From assembly GCF_001425575.1 (NCBI RefSeq), contig NZ_LMRD01000001.1, positions 459,745 to 523,744 of the forward strand: DNA of 64,000 nt, written 5' to 3'. Shown one piece after another: positions 16,733 to 28,865 of this stretch. This DNA is from Aurantimonas sp. Leaf443. GTDB taxonomy: Bacteria > Pseudomonadota > Alphaproteobacteria > Rhizobiales > Rhizobiaceae. The notes under the pieces were generated by a model that was given only the letters and a program-made list of their open reading frames with translations, was not told where the DNA came from and searched no databases. How positions within the stretch are numbered: the stretch's first letter is position 1; each line of letters begins with the position of its first letter. A program made the translations under genes and the position numbers.

Positions 16733-18250
16733 ATGTCGATCACCAACAGCCATCCCAGGCGCAACCGCATCGTCGCCGCCGCGCTCGCGGCGGGCGTTGC
16801 GGGCGCTGCCTTCACCGGCATCGTCGGCAATGCGCTTCCGGTCTTCGCCGCGCCCGTGGAGGTCCAGGCGCCGACGCAGAATTTCGGCTTCGCCGACGTC
16901 GTCGAGAAGGTCTCGCCCGCCGTCGTCTCCGTGCGCGTCACGCAGGACGTCTCGCCCGCGACCTCGCGCGGCGAGAGCATGGGCAATCCGCTGGAGAGCC
17001 TTCCCGAGGACCATCCGCTGCGCCGCTTCTTCGATCAGCAGGGCCGTGGCGGCCCGGAGGCGCCGGGCCTTCGCCAGCGCCAGGAGCGTCGCCAGGCCAT
17101 GGGCCAGGGCTCGGGCTTCTTCATCTCCGACGACGGCTACCTCGTCACCAACAACCACGTCGTCGAGGGCGGCTCGAAATACACGGTCGTCATGGACGAC
17201 GGCACGGAGTTCGACGCCAAGCTGATCGGCACCGACGCGCGCACGGACCTTGCCCTGCTCAAGGTCGACCAGGACAATCGCAAGTTCACCTATGTCGAGT
17301 TCGGCGACGACGCCAAGGTGCGCGTCGGCGAATGGGTCGTGGCGGTCGGCAACCCGTTCGGCCTCGGCGGCTCGGTGACGGCCGGCATCGTCTCGGCGCG
17401 CGGCCGCGATATCGGCGCGGGTCCCTATGACGACTTCCTGCAGATCGACGCGGCGGTGAACCGCGGCAATTCCGGCGGCCCGGCCTTCGGCCTCGACGGC
17501 AAGGTCATCGGCGTCAACACGGCGATCTTCTCGCCCTCGGGCGGCAATGTCGGCATCGCCTTCGCGATCCCCGCCTCGGTGGCCAAGGACGTCGTGGCCA
17601 AGCTGCGCGATGGCGGCACGGTCTCGCGCGGCTGGCTCGGCGTGCAGATCGCCCCGGTGACTCAGGACATCGCCGACGCCGTCGGCCTCTCCTCGGAGAA
17701 GGGCGCGATCGTCACCCTGCCCGAGAACGAGACGCCCGCCTCCAAGGCCGGCATCGAGACCGGGGACGTCATCACCGCCGTGAACGGCCAGACGGTCGAC
17801 AGCCCGCGCGACCTCGCCCGCAAGATCGGCAATTACGCGCCCAAGACCTCCGTGGACGTGACGATCTGGCGCGACGGGACGGCCCAGCAGAAGACCATCG
17901 TCCTCGGCGATCTCTCCAGCCTCGACGAGGCCTCCTCGGCCAACCAGGGCGGCGACCGGCCGAACCAGGCCAACCCGTCCTCGCTCTCGGGTTACGGGCT
18001 GACGCTGACCCCTTCCGAGGACGGGTCCGGCCTCGTCGTCACCGATGTCGATCCGGACTCCACGGCCGCCGACAAGGGCGTGCAGCCGGGCGACATCATC
18101 GTGGCGGTGAACGGCAAGACCGTGACCTCGCAGCGCGAGGTGCAGACGGCGATCTCGGACGCGACCAAGTCCGGGCGCAAGGCGGCGCTGTTCCAGCTGA
18201 AGAACGGCGACCAGAACCGCTTCGTGGCGCTGCCCATCGCCAAGGGCTGA
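16733..18250 (+). CDS. degP: periplasmic serine protease/chaperone DegP (Do family)
   Basis: A 505-residue HtrA-type protease. ATG 16733 is chosen because AAAGGGG lies just before it; an in-frame ATG at 16718 adds five residues. Signal peptide about 1-40 (ending FAAPVEV). The catalytic triad is intact: H142 (TNNHVVEGG), D172 (DARTDLALLKV) and S247 (NRGNSGGPAF). Two PDZ domains follow (~290-375 and ~400-500, the second ending QNRFVALPIAKG). A Q-rich loop at ~100-125 precedes the protease core. It degrades or refolds damaged periplasmic proteins. A strong terminator follows it. Confidence 0.93.
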   Translation: MSITNSHPRRNRIVAAALAAGVAGAAFTGIVGNALPVFAAPVEVQAPTQNFGFADVVEKVSPAVVSVRVTQDVSPATSRGESMGNPLESLPEDHPLRRFFDQQGRGGPEAPGLRQRQERRQAMGQGSGFFISDDGYLVTNNHVVEGGSKYTVVMDDGTEFDAKLIGTDARTDLALLKVDQDNRKFTYVEFGDDAKVRVGEWVVAVGNPFGLGGSVTAGIVSARGRDIGAGPYDDFLQIDAAVNRGNSGGPAFGLDGKVIGVNTAIFSPSGGNVGIAFAIPASVAKDVVAKLRDGGTVSRGWLGVQIAPVTQDIADAVGLSSEKGAIVTLPENETPASKAGIETGDVITAVNGQTVDSPRDLARKIGNYAPKTSVDVTIWRDGTAQQKTIVLGDLSSLDEASSANQGGDRPNQANPSSLSGYGLTLTPSEDGSGLVVTDVDPDSTAADKGVQPGDIIVAVNGKTVTSQREVQTAISDATKSGRKAALFQLKNGDQNRFVALPIAKG

Positions 18251-18256
18251 CGAGAC

Positions 18257-18283
18257 GGCGGCGCGGTCTCGAACCGCGCCGCC
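18257..18283 (+). terminator. hairpin directly after degP
   Basis: A perfect 11-bp stem (GGCGGCGCGGT / ACCGCGCCGCC) with a 5-base loop begins six bases after the degP stop. No T-run follows, so it probably acts together with the second hairpin just downstream. Confidence 0.5.
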
Positions 18284-18303
18284 TTGCCCGCCGAGACGAG
18301 ACG

Positions 18304-18344
18304 GGGCGGCGGATCGCGACGGTCCGCCGCCCTTTTGCTTTTTT
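18304..18344 (+). terminator. intrinsic terminator between degP and the two-component genes
   Basis: A perfect 10-bp stem (GGGCGGCGGA / TCCGCCGCCC) with a 9-base loop is followed by TTTTGCTTTTTT. This is the clearest rho-independent terminator in the window. It ends degP transcription about 30 bases before the response regulator start, so that pair must rely on read-through or a promoter hidden in this short gap. Confidence 0.85.
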
Positions 18345-18373
18345 CCCCCGCACCCGTCATGGGAGAGGTCGCG

Positions 18374-19090
18374 ATGTCCGCCCAACCGGTTCTCAAGCCC
18401 CAGTCCGAGCCGATGCGAATCCTCATCATCGAAGACGACCGCGAGGCGGCCGCCTATCTTCTCAAGGCGCTGCGCGAGGCCGGCCACACGGCCGAGCACG
18501 CCGGCGACGGCGAGGAGGGCTTCCACATGGCCGAGACGCGCGATTACGACGTCCTCATCGTCGACCGCATGCTGCCGCATCGCGACGGCCTGTCGGTCAT
18601 CGCGGGCCTGCGCGCCAACGGCCGCACCACGCCGGCGCTGATCCTCTCCGCCCTCGGGCAGGTGGACGACCGGGTGACCGGCCTTCGCGCCGGCGGCGAC
18701 GACTATCTCTCCAAGCCCTTCGCCTTCTCCGAACTCCTCGCCCGCGTCGAGGTGCTCGGCCGGCGGCGCGGCGGGCGCGACGTGGAGACCGCCTACAAGG
18801 TCGGCGATCTCGAACTCGACCGCCTGTCCCACGAGGTAAAGCGGGCGGGCAAGCCGATCGTGCTGCAGCCGCGCGAGTTCCGCCTGCTGGAATATCTGAT
18901 GCAGCATGCCGGGCAGGTGGTGACGCGCACCATGCTGCTCGAGAATGTCTGGGACTATCACTTCGACCCGCAGACCAACGTGATCGACGTCCACATCTCG
19001 CGCCTGCGCGCCAAGATCGAGCGCGACTTCGGCTCCTCGCTGCTCCACACGGTGCGCGGCTCGGGCTACATCATGCGCGCCGGCGAATAA
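18374..19090 (+). CDS. OmpR-type response regulator
   Basis: A 238-residue regulator. ATG 18374 has GGGAGAGG just upstream; a longer in-frame reading would cross the terminator and is rejected, and ATG 18413 is a shorter possibility. The receiver begins MRILIIEDDRE, with phospho-acceptor D64 (VLIVDRMLP) and lysine in YLSKPF. The winged-helix domain covers ~140-235 (QPREFRLLEYLMQH, ISRLRAKIERDFG, TVRGSGYIMR). It forms a pair with the kinase starting eight bases after its stop. Next to degP, an envelope-stress role is possible but not shown. Confidence 0.85.
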   Translation: MSAQPVLKPQSEPMRILIIEDDREAAAYLLKALREAGHTAEHAGDGEEGFHMAETRDYDVLIVDRMLPHRDGLSVIAGLRANGRTTPALILSALGQVDDRVTGLRAGGDDYLSKPFAFSELLARVEVLGRRRGGRDVETAYKVGDLELDRLSHEVKRAGKPIVLQPREFRLLEYLMQHAGQVVTRTMLLENVWDYHFDPQTNVIDVHISRLRAKIERDFGSSLLHTVRGSGYIMRAGE

Positions 19091-19097
19091 GCCGGCG

Positions 19098-20516
19098 ATG
19101 GAGCGCCTCAAGGCCCTGATGCGGCTGACGGCCGTCCGTCTCTCGGCCGTCTATCTCCTGCTCTTCGCCGTCTTCGCCGTCGTCCTCGTCGTCTATGTCA
19201 CCGCGACGGCCTCCTCGGTCCTGCGCAGCCAGAGCCGCGCCACGATCACCGAGGAGATCGCCGAACTCGCCCAGGTCTACCAGCAGACCGGCATCGTCGG
19301 CCTCGTGCGCTCGCTCGACCGGCGCTCGCGCCAGCCCGGCGCCTCGCTCTATCTCGTGACGGACGCGACCGGGCGCATCATCGCCGGCAATGTGGAGAAC
19401 CTCCAGCCCGGCATCCTCGACAAGCCGGGCTTCACCGAGAAGTCCTTCGCCTACGAGCGCTTCGCCGAGGATGTCGACGACCGCTACCACGTCGCCGTCG
19501 CCGAGGTCGTCAGCCTGCCGAACGGCATGCGCATCCTCGTCGGGCGCGATCAGACAGACCAGGAGCGCTTCCGCCAGATCGTGCGCAACGCGCTGATCCT
19601 GGCGCTGGCGCTGATGGGCGTCGGCGCGCTCTTCGCCTGGTTCCTCGTCGGCCGCAGCGCGCTGCAGCGGCTCGACCGCATGGCCGCCTCCAGCGCGCGC
19701 ATCCTCTCGGGCGACCTCACCGAGCGCCTGCCGGTGACCGGCGCGCGCGATGAGTTCGACCGGCTCTCGGCCAATCTCAACACGCTACTCGCCCGCGTCG
19801 CACTGCTGCAGGAGGGCCTGCGGCAGGTCTCCGACAATATCGCCCACGACCTGAAGACGCCGCTGACGCGGCTGCGCTCGCGCGCCGAGGCCGCGCTCGC
19901 CGCCCCGCCCGGCGAGAGCGACCCGCGCCAGGTCCTGGAAGGCATGATCGCCGAGGCCGACCAGATGATCCGCGTCTTCGACGCGCTCCTGATGATCGGG
20001 CGCGTGGAGGCCGGCTCCCATCCCGTCGAGAAGACCGAGCACGATGTCTCGGCCATCGTGGCGGAGGTCTGCGAACTCTACGAGCCGCTCGCGGAGGATG
20101 CCGGGGCGCGGCTGGTGATCGACGCGCCCGAGCCCGCGCGCGCCGCCGTCAGCCGCGAACTGATCGCGCAGGGCCTGTCGAACCTCATCGACAACGCGCT
20201 GAAATACGCCGTCGACGAGGCGGGCGGCACGGTCATCACCGTCTCCCTGCGCCGTGACGACGCGATGCTGCGCCTTTCCGTGGCCGACAACGGCCGGGGC
20301 ATTCCCGCCGACAAGCACGACCGCGTGCTGGAACGCTTCTATCGTCTCGACGAGAGCCGGTCGCGGCCGGGCTCGGGCCTTGGCCTTTCGCTCGTCCAGG
20401 CCATCGCGCGCGTCCATGGCGGAACGCTGCATCTTGAGGACGGCGCGCCGGGCCTTATCGTGACCATGGCGATTCCGGCGGCGGGGAAGATTTCGGACGA
20501 TGGCGAACGACCCTGA
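19098..20516 (+). CDS. sensor histidine kinase
   Basis: A 472-residue EnvZ-type membrane kinase. Membrane segments lie near 15-38 and 163-185, with a periplasmic domain of ~120 residues between. A HAMP domain follows (~186-238), then the HisKA site H250 in NIAHDLKTPLTRLR. The ATPase domain shows NLIDNALKYA, ADNGRGIP and GSGLGLSLV. All motifs are intact. Its last 17 bases overlap the glnE start, so the regulator, kinase and glnE appear co-transcribed. Substrate signal unknown. Confidence 0.85.
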   Translation: MERLKALMRLTAVRLSAVYLLLFAVFAVVLVVYVTATASSVLRSQSRATITEEIAELAQVYQQTGIVGLVRSLDRRSRQPGASLYLVTDATGRIIAGNVENLQPGILDKPGFTEKSFAYERFAEDVDDRYHVAVAEVVSLPNGMRILVGRDQTDQERFRQIVRNALILALALMGVGALFAWFLVGRSALQRLDRMAASSARILSGDLTERLPVTGARDEFDRLSANLNTLLARVALLQEGLRQVSDNIAHDLKTPLTRLRSRAEAALAAPPGESDPRQVLEGMIAEADQMIRVFDALLMIGRVEAGSHPVEKTEHDVSAIVAEVCELYEPLAEDAGARLVIDAPEPARAAVSRELIAQGLSNLIDNALKYAVDEAGGTVITVSLRRDDAMLRLSVADNGRGIPADKHDRVLERFYRLDESRSRPGSGLGLSLVQAIARVHGGTLHLEDGAPGLIVTMAIPAAGKISDDGERP

Positions 20517-23457
20517 CACATTGCGCCTCGGCGGCCCTCAGCATCCGCTGCCGCTCGACGAGACCCGGGCCCTGCGATGGCTCGCGGATCTTTCCGAGGC
20601 CGCCGCGCGCGCCGGCCTGCCGCGCTTGGCCGCGCTCGCGGGGGGCAGGGGCGCGGACGCCACGCGCCTTGCCGCCGTCCTCGACCTGTCGCCCCATCTC
20701 AACGCCGCCCTGCTGCGCCATCCCGAATGGCTCGACGCGCTGTTCGACGAGGAGGCGGGAGAGCGGATCGAGCGTCTGACGGCCTCGCTCGACGCCTTGC
20801 CCCGGCCCGGCACCGGGGAGAAGGCGATGATGGCCGAGCTGCGCCTCGCCAAGGCGGAGATCTCGCTTCTCGTGGCCCTGCGCGATCTCTTCGGCGCCGC
20901 CGACTGCGCGCAGACGACGCGCGCGCTCTCCGCGCTCGCCGAGGGAGCCCTGCGCGCCGCGCTGCGCTTCTGCCTCCTCGACCTGCACGGTTCCGGCAAG
21001 ATCGCGCTGCCCCATCCCGAGGCGCCCGAGCGCGGCTGCGGCCTCTTCGTCCTCGGCATGGGCAAGCTCGGCGGCGGCGAGCTGAACTATTCCAGCGACA
21101 TCGACCTCATCGTCCTCTTCGAACCGCAGGCGGGCCTGTGCCGCGATCCGCTCGACGCGGGCGAGATCCACTCCCGCCTCGTGCGCCGGCTCATCCGCCT
21201 CATGGCCGAGCGCACGGCGGAGGGATACGTCTTCCGCATGGACCTGCGCCTGCGCCCCGATCCCGGCGCGATGCCGCTCGCCATCGAGGTGCCGACGGCG
21301 CTCGTCTACTACGAGGGCAGCGGGCGCAACTGGGAACGCGCCGCCATGATCAAGGCGCGGCCGGTGGCCGGCGACATCGAGGCGGGCCTCGCCTTTCTCG
21401 ACGAGCTTTCGCCCTTCGTCTGGCGCCGCTATCTCGATTTCGCCGCCATCGCCGAGATCCAGTCGATGAAGGACCGCATCGACACCCATCGCGGCTTCGA
21501 CGAGGTCTCCGTCGCCGGCCACAACGTCAAGCTCGGCCGCGGCGGCATCCGCGAGGTGGAGTTCTTCGCGCAAGGCCAGCAGCTCATCGCCGGCGGCCGG
21601 GCGCCGGCGCTGCGCTCGCGCCGCACCGACGAGACGCTCGCCGCGCTCGCCGAGGGCGGCTGGATCTCGCGCGAGACCGAGACGGAGATGGTGGAGGACT
21701 ACTGGTTCCTGCGCCGCGTCGAGCACGGCGTGCAGATGATCGCCGACGAGCAGACCCACACGCTGCCGGCGGATGCGGACGGGATCGAGCGCGTCGCCCG
21801 GCTCCTGTGCTTCCCGGATGCCGCCGCCTTCGGCGCGGCGCTTCTGGAACGGCTGCGCCGGGTGGACGCGCGCTTCTCGCAGCTCTTCAACGAAGGCCGC
21901 GAGCGGGGCGGCGCGGCCGACGAGGGGCGCTCGCTCGCCGTCCGCCTTCTCTCCGGCGACGAGGGCACCGACCTCCACACCGAGCTTGAGCGCTACGGCT
22001 TCGCGCGCCCCGGCGACATCCTGCGCATCGTGCGCGGCTGGGGCTACGGGCGATACCGCGCGACACGCTCGCAGACCGCGCGCGACCGGCTGGCGGACGT
22101 CCTGCCGCGGCTTCTGGCCGCCTTCGCCCGCGCGCCCGATCCGGACGCCTCCATCGCCGCGCTCGACAAGTTCCTCGGCGGCCTGCCGGCGGGGATCCAG
22201 TTCTTCTCCCTCATCGCCTCCAACCCGCGCATCCTCGATCTCCTGGCGGCCGTCATCACCGCCGCGCCGGCGCTGCGCGAGACGCTGAGCGCCCGGCCGC
22301 ATGTCTTCGACGCGCTGCTCGATCCCGCCTTCTATGCCGAGATCCCCGAGCGGGCGGTGATGGCCGAGCGCCTCGACGCCTTCCTCGGCGATGCCGACGG
22401 CTACGAGGACGTCCTGGCGCGCCTTCGCATCTTCTCCTCCGAACAGCGCTTCCTCGTCGGCACGCGGCTTCTCAGCGGCACGATCGACCCGCAGGCCGCG
22501 GGACGCGTCTTCTCGGAGATCGCCGACCTCGTCCTCTCGGCCGCCTTCGAGGCGGTCGCCGGCACCTTCGCGCAGCGTCACGGCACGGTGCCCGGCGCCA
22601 GCATGGCGCTTCTTGGCATGGGCAAGCTCGGCAGCCGCGAGATGACCGCGCGCTCGGATGTCGACCTCATCCTCCTCTACGACCATGCGCCGGACGCCGA
22701 AGAGTCGGACGGCGAGAAGCCCCTGGCCCCGACCGTCTATTTCGCCCGTCTCACCCAGCGCCTCATCGCCGCGCTCACCGCCCCGATGCGCGAGGGCGTG
22801 CTCTACGAGGTGGATTTCCGCCTGCGCCCCTCCGGCAACAAGGGGCCGCTCGCCACGCATTTCGACGCCTTCGTGAAGTATCAGCGCGGCGAGGCGCGGA
22901 CCTGGGAGCACATGGCGCTGACGCGCTCGCGTCCGATCGCCGGCGATGCCGGCTTTTCCGAGCGCGTGCGCGCCGAAATCCAGGCGCTCGTCTGCGGCGG
23001 TGGCGACAGGGATGCGATCGGCCGGGACGTCGCGGCGATGCGCCGGCGGCTCGACGAGGAGAAGCCGCCGCGCGGCGTCTTCGACCTGAAGCTGCGGCCC
23101 GGCGGGCTGATCGATCTCGAATTCGTCGCCCAATGGGCGATCCTGTCGGGAAGGGCTGGGCCGCGATGGATCGGCTGCCCGACCGCCGAGGTGCTGGCCG
23201 CGGCCGATCTCGGCGCGCCGCAGGCGGGGGAGGGGCTGGCGCGGGCCATGGCCGATCTCACCGGCCTGACCCAGCTCCTAAAGCTCGGGCCGCCGGAGGC
23301 GGCGACGCCGCAAGCCCTGCCGCAGGGCCTCTCGGACCGTGTCGCCGAAGCCCTCGGCACCGGGACGCTGGACGAGGCGCAGGAGAAGGTCGACGCCTTG
23401 TGCAGGCGCGTGCGTGCCGATTTCGAGCGGCTGCTGCCCTTCGCCGTCCCGGCCTGA
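20500..23457 (+). CDS. glnE: glutamine synthetase adenylyltransferase/deadenylase GlnE
   Basis: A 985-residue bifunctional enzyme of normal length. It has two nucleotidyltransferase halves, each with its GMGKLG motif: GMGKLGGGELNYSSDIDLI near residue 186 (deadenylylating half) and GMGKLGSREMTARSDVDLIL near 705 (adenylylating half). Each motif ends in the metal-binding D-x-D. Conserved GRGGIREVEFF and RPGGLIDLEFVAQ blocks follow the respective domains. It attaches or removes AMP on glutamine synthetase in response to PII protein and glutamine, tuning nitrogen assimilation. ATG 20500 lies inside the end of the kinase gene. Confidence 0.96.
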   Translation: MANDPDTLRLGGPQHPLPLDETRALRWLADLSEAAARAGLPRLAALAGGRGADATRLAAVLDLSPHLNAALLRHPEWLDALFDEEAGERIERLTASLDALPRPGTGEKAMMAELRLAKAEISLLVALRDLFGAADCAQTTRALSALAEGALRAALRFCLLDLHGSGKIALPHPEAPERGCGLFVLGMGKLGGGELNYSSDIDLIVLFEPQAGLCRDPLDAGEIHSRLVRRLIRLMAERTAEGYVFRMDLRLRPDPGAMPLAIEVPTALVYYEGSGRNWERAAMIKARPVAGDIEAGLAFLDELSPFVWRRYLDFAAIAEIQSMKDRIDTHRGFDEVSVAGHNVKLGRGGIREVEFFAQGQQLIAGGRAPALRSRRTDETLAALAEGGWISRETETEMVEDYWFLRRVEHGVQMIADEQTHTLPADADGIERVARLLCFPDAAAFGAALLERLRRVDARFSQLFNEGRERGGAADEGRSLAVRLLSGDEGTDLHTELERYGFARPGDILRIVRGWGYGRYRATRSQTARDRLADVLPRLLAAFARAPDPDASIAALDKFLGGLPAGIQFFSLIASNPRILDLLAAVITAAPALRETLSARPHVFDALLDPAFYAEIPERAVMAERLDAFLGDADGYEDVLARLRIFSSEQRFLVGTRLLSGTIDPQAAGRVFSEIADLVLSAAFEAVAGTFAQRHGTVPGASMALLGMGKLGSREMTARSDVDLILLYDHAPDAEESDGEKPLAPTVYFARLTQRLIAALTAPMREGVLYEVDFRLRPSGNKGPLATHFDAFVKYQRGEARTWEHMALTRSRPIAGDAGFSERVRAEIQALVCGGGDRDAIGRDVAAMRRRLDEEKPPRGVFDLKLRPGGLIDLEFVAQWAILSGRAGPRWIGCPTAEVLAAADLGAPQAGEGLARAMADLTGLTQLLKLGPPEAATPQALPQGLSDRVAEALGTGTLDEAQEKVDALCRRVRADFERLLPFAVPA

Positions 23458-23536
23458 CGCAAGGCGCCGAAACAGACCGCGCCCTTGGCGCGTTCCTCGG
23501 GTGGCCGGCCCGTTCGGTCGGGGCGATACGAGGCGG

Positions 23537-25882
<2,346 letters not shown>

Positions 25883-26014
25883 GTCCCGACCCCCGTAAGC
25901 CGCATCGTCGATTCGGCACGCCGCACATCCGAATCGCCGCCAATCAATCAGAGGCGAATCACCTTGTCCAGAGCTTGAGTCGGGTCGTCGCGTCGTAATT
26001 TATGATTATTTGGT

Positions 26015-28645
26015 TTAACTTCTTGTCCTCTCCAAAATATCTTTGAGATCAATGGAAAGTGCCGCTTTCGCGAGCAATGCGTCCAGAGTTTCCTCAACGG
26101 CAGATTGTCTGCGCGGCTCGAGCGTCCGCCAGGACCGGAAGGCCGTCGCAAGGCGCGCGGCGATTTGCGGATTGAGCTTGTCGAGCGCCTCCAGCCGGTC
26201 CGCGTAGAAGCGGTATCCGGCCCCGTCCGGTCGGTTGAAGGCGATCGGATTGGTGGCGAGCCCGCCGAGCAGCGCGCGCACGCGGTTCGGGTTCTTCAGG
26301 CTGAACTGCCGGTGTTCCGTCAGCGCCTTCACCCGGTCCAGCGTCTCCTCGCGCGGGCTGGCCGCCTGCAGCGCGAACCACTTGTCCATGACGAGCTCGT
26401 CATCCTCGAAGCGGCGGTGGAAGTCGGCGAGCGCGGCTTCGCAAGCGGCGCTCGGCGCGAAGCGCTGCACCAGGATGGCGAGCGCGCCGAACCGGTCCGT
26501 CATGTTGCCCGCCATCTCGTAGCGCCGGGCAGCCGGGCCGTTGTCGCCGGTCGCCGCGCTCAGATAGCCGAGCGCGGCGAGCGAGAGGGCGCGCGCGCCG
26601 GCGGCTCTGGCATCGGGGGAGAAGGGGCCGTCCGCCGGCGCGGCGGCGAGGCGCTCGAAGGTCGCAAGGCCCGCCCGGCCGATCGCGACGCGCGCGCTCT
26701 CGCTGGCGGCATGGATCGCGGCCGGGTCGACGTCGCGCCCGATCGAGCGGGCGATCTCGCTTTCGGGCGGCAGCGCCAGGGCGAGGGCCCGGAAGGCCGG
26801 CTCCAGGCGCTCGTCGCCGGCCGTGTCGATCATCGTGGCCGCGATCCGCCCGTCGATCTCCGCCGTCCGCCCGGCCCTGTTGGCACCCGTCAGGCGGCGC
26901 AGCTCGTCGCCCACGAGGTCGTTGAGGGCGCGCCAGCGGTTGAAGAGGTTCGGGTCGCGCGCGGCCAGCACCAGCCGGTCCGCCTCGCTCTGCTCGTGGC
27001 GCAGCACCACCGGGGCCGAGAAGTCGCGCAGCACCGACAGGACCGGGCGCTCCTTCAGTCCGGCGAAGCGCATCACCGTCTCGGGCGCCGTCACCTCCGC
27101 CAGTCCCGCCCGGCCGGACGGGTTCGCCGGCGTCAGATCCTCGCCGGACGGGCTGACGAGGCCGAAGAGCACCGGCATGTGGAAGGGCGCCGTGCCCGTG
27201 CCGGCGGCGCCTCGCGCGAGCGACTGGGTCAGCGTCACCGTCAGCGTGCCGCTCGGCGCGTCGAAAGCCTCGCGCACGGCGAGCTCGGGCGTGCCGGCCT
27301 GATCGTACCAGAGGGCGAACTGCGAGAGGTCGCGGCCGGACGTCTCGGCGAAGGCGCCGAGGAAGTCCTCCATCGTCGCGGCCGTTCCGTCGAAGCGCTC
27401 GAAATAGCGGTCCATGCCCGCCCGGAAGGCGTCCTCCCCAAGCAGCGTCGCCAGCATGCGCACCAGCTCCGCGCCCTTGTCGTAGACGGTGGCCGTATAG
27501 AAGTTGTTGATCTCCTTGTAGTGCTGCGGGCGCACGGGATGCTGCAGCGGCCCCTGGTCCTCCGGGAACTGCAGCGCCGTAAGGCGGCGCACCGCGCCGA
27601 TGCGCTGCACGCCGCGCGAGCGCTCGTCGGCCGTGAACTCCTGGTCGCGATAGACCGTCAGCCCTTCCTTCAGGCAGAGCTGGAACCAGTCGCGGCAGGT
27701 GATGCGGTTGCCGGTCCAGTTGTGGAAATATTCGTGCGCGATCACCGTCTCCACGCCGGCATAGTCCGCGTCGGTCGCCGTCTGCGGGTCGAGCAGGACG
27801 TATTTGTGGTTGAAGACGTTGAGGCCCTTGTTCTCCATCGCCCCCATGTTGAAGTCGGAGATCGCGACGATGTTGAAGACGTCGAGATCGTATTCCCGCC
27901 CGAAGCGGCGCTCGTCCCAGATCATCGAGCGCTTCAGGGCGTCCATCGCGTAGCCTGCCGGCGCGCTGCGGCCGCGCTCGGTGAAGATGCCGAGCTCCAC
28001 CTCGCGTCCGCTGGCCGTCGTGAATGTGTCGCCGAGCCGCTCCAGATCGCCGGCGACGAGGGCGAAGAGGTAGGAGGGCTTGGGAAACGGATCCTCCCAG
28101 ACGGCGAAATGCCGCCCGTCGGCCAGATCGCCGGCCTCCACGAGGTTGCCGTTTGACAGGAGCACGGGCGCTTCGCCCTTGGCCGCCTCGATCCGCACCC
28201 GGTAGAGCGATAGGACATCCGGCCGGTCGGGGAAGTAGGTGATGCGCCGGAACCCCTCCGCCTCGCATTGGGTGCACCAGATGCCGTTCGAGCGGTAGAG
28301 GCCGGAAAGGGCGGTGTTCTCCTCCGGCTTCAGCCGCGTCTCGATCGAAAGCTCGAACGCGCCCGTCGCCGGCACCGTCGCGATGGTCAGGCGCTCCGGC
28401 GTCGCCTCGTAGGCGCTCGCGGGAAGCGGTGCGCCGCCGAGTTCGAGACGCGTCAGTTCGAGACCGTCGCCGTCGAGAACGAGCGCACGGTCCGTCGCGA
28501 CGCCGGGGCCGCGCTCCAGGCGAAGGCGCGCGACAACGCGGGCCTGCCCCGGTTCGAGCACGACGTCGAGCGCCACCGTGGACACGCGAAAGTCGGGCGC
28601 GCGATAGTCCTTCAGCCGGATCGTCCTGCCGTCTTCGGTCCGCAT
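26015..28645 (-). CDS. pepN: aminopeptidase N (M1 family)
   Basis: An 876-residue metallopeptidase with normal PepN length. The exopeptidase motif GAMENKG is at 268-274. The zinc site is HEYFH at 304-308, with the third ligand E327 (CLKEGLTVYRD). The C-terminal DUF3458 region of PepN is present (from ~440, ending ILERTRS). It removes N-terminal residues from peptides in the cytoplasm. The last ~35 codons and the gap after the stop (25883-26014) are unusually AT-rich. The downstream kinase gene is on the same strand, 132 bases away. Confidence 0.95.
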   Translation of the reverse strand: MRTEDGRTIRLKDYRAPDFRVSTVALDVVLEPGQARVVARLRLERGPGVATDRALVLDGDGLELTRLELGGAPLPASAYEATPERLTIATVPATGAFELSIETRLKPEENTALSGLYRSNGIWCTQCEAEGFRRITYFPDRPDVLSLYRVRIEAAKGEAPVLLSNGNLVEAGDLADGRHFAVWEDPFPKPSYLFALVAGDLERLGDTFTTASGREVELGIFTERGRSAPAGYAMDALKRSMIWDERRFGREYDLDVFNIVAISDFNMGAMENKGLNVFNHKYVLLDPQTATDADYAGVETVIAHEYFHNWTGNRITCRDWFQLCLKEGLTVYRDQEFTADERSRGVQRIGAVRRLTALQFPEDQGPLQHPVRPQHYKEINNFYTATVYDKGAELVRMLATLLGEDAFRAGMDRYFERFDGTAATMEDFLGAFAETSGRDLSQFALWYDQAGTPELAVREAFDAPSGTLTVTLTQSLARGAAGTGTAPFHMPVLFGLVSPSGEDLTPANPSGRAGLAEVTAPETVMRFAGLKERPVLSVLRDFSAPVVLRHEQSEADRLVLAARDPNLFNRWRALNDLVGDELRRLTGANRAGRTAEIDGRIAATMIDTAGDERLEPAFRALALALPPESEIARSIGRDVDPAAIHAASESARVAIGRAGLATFERLAAAPADGPFSPDARAAGARALSLAALGYLSAATGDNGPAARRYEMAGNMTDRFGALAILVQRFAPSAACEAALADFHRRFEDDELVMDKWFALQAASPREETLDRVKALTEHRQFSLKNPNRVRALLGGLATNPIAFNRPDGAGYRFYADRLEALDKLNPQIAARLATAFRSWRTLEPRRQSAVEETLDALLAKAALSIDLKDILERTRS

Positions 28646-28865
28646 CTCGTCGCACTCCGTGGTCTTGGTTCGCGCTCAAGACTGGGGTCGCGGGCGCTGT
28701 CCGGCAAGACTGCGGCGGGGGAGATGCGCGGAAAGGCTGCGTCCCCCGCGACGGATCGCCGAAGCTGCGCTAAGTAAGCATGGCGATTTGCGGCCGGCTC
28801 CGTCCGGCCGGGCGCGCGGGGCATGCCTCGCGCAGCGCGACGATGGATCGAAGGACCGTGACAGC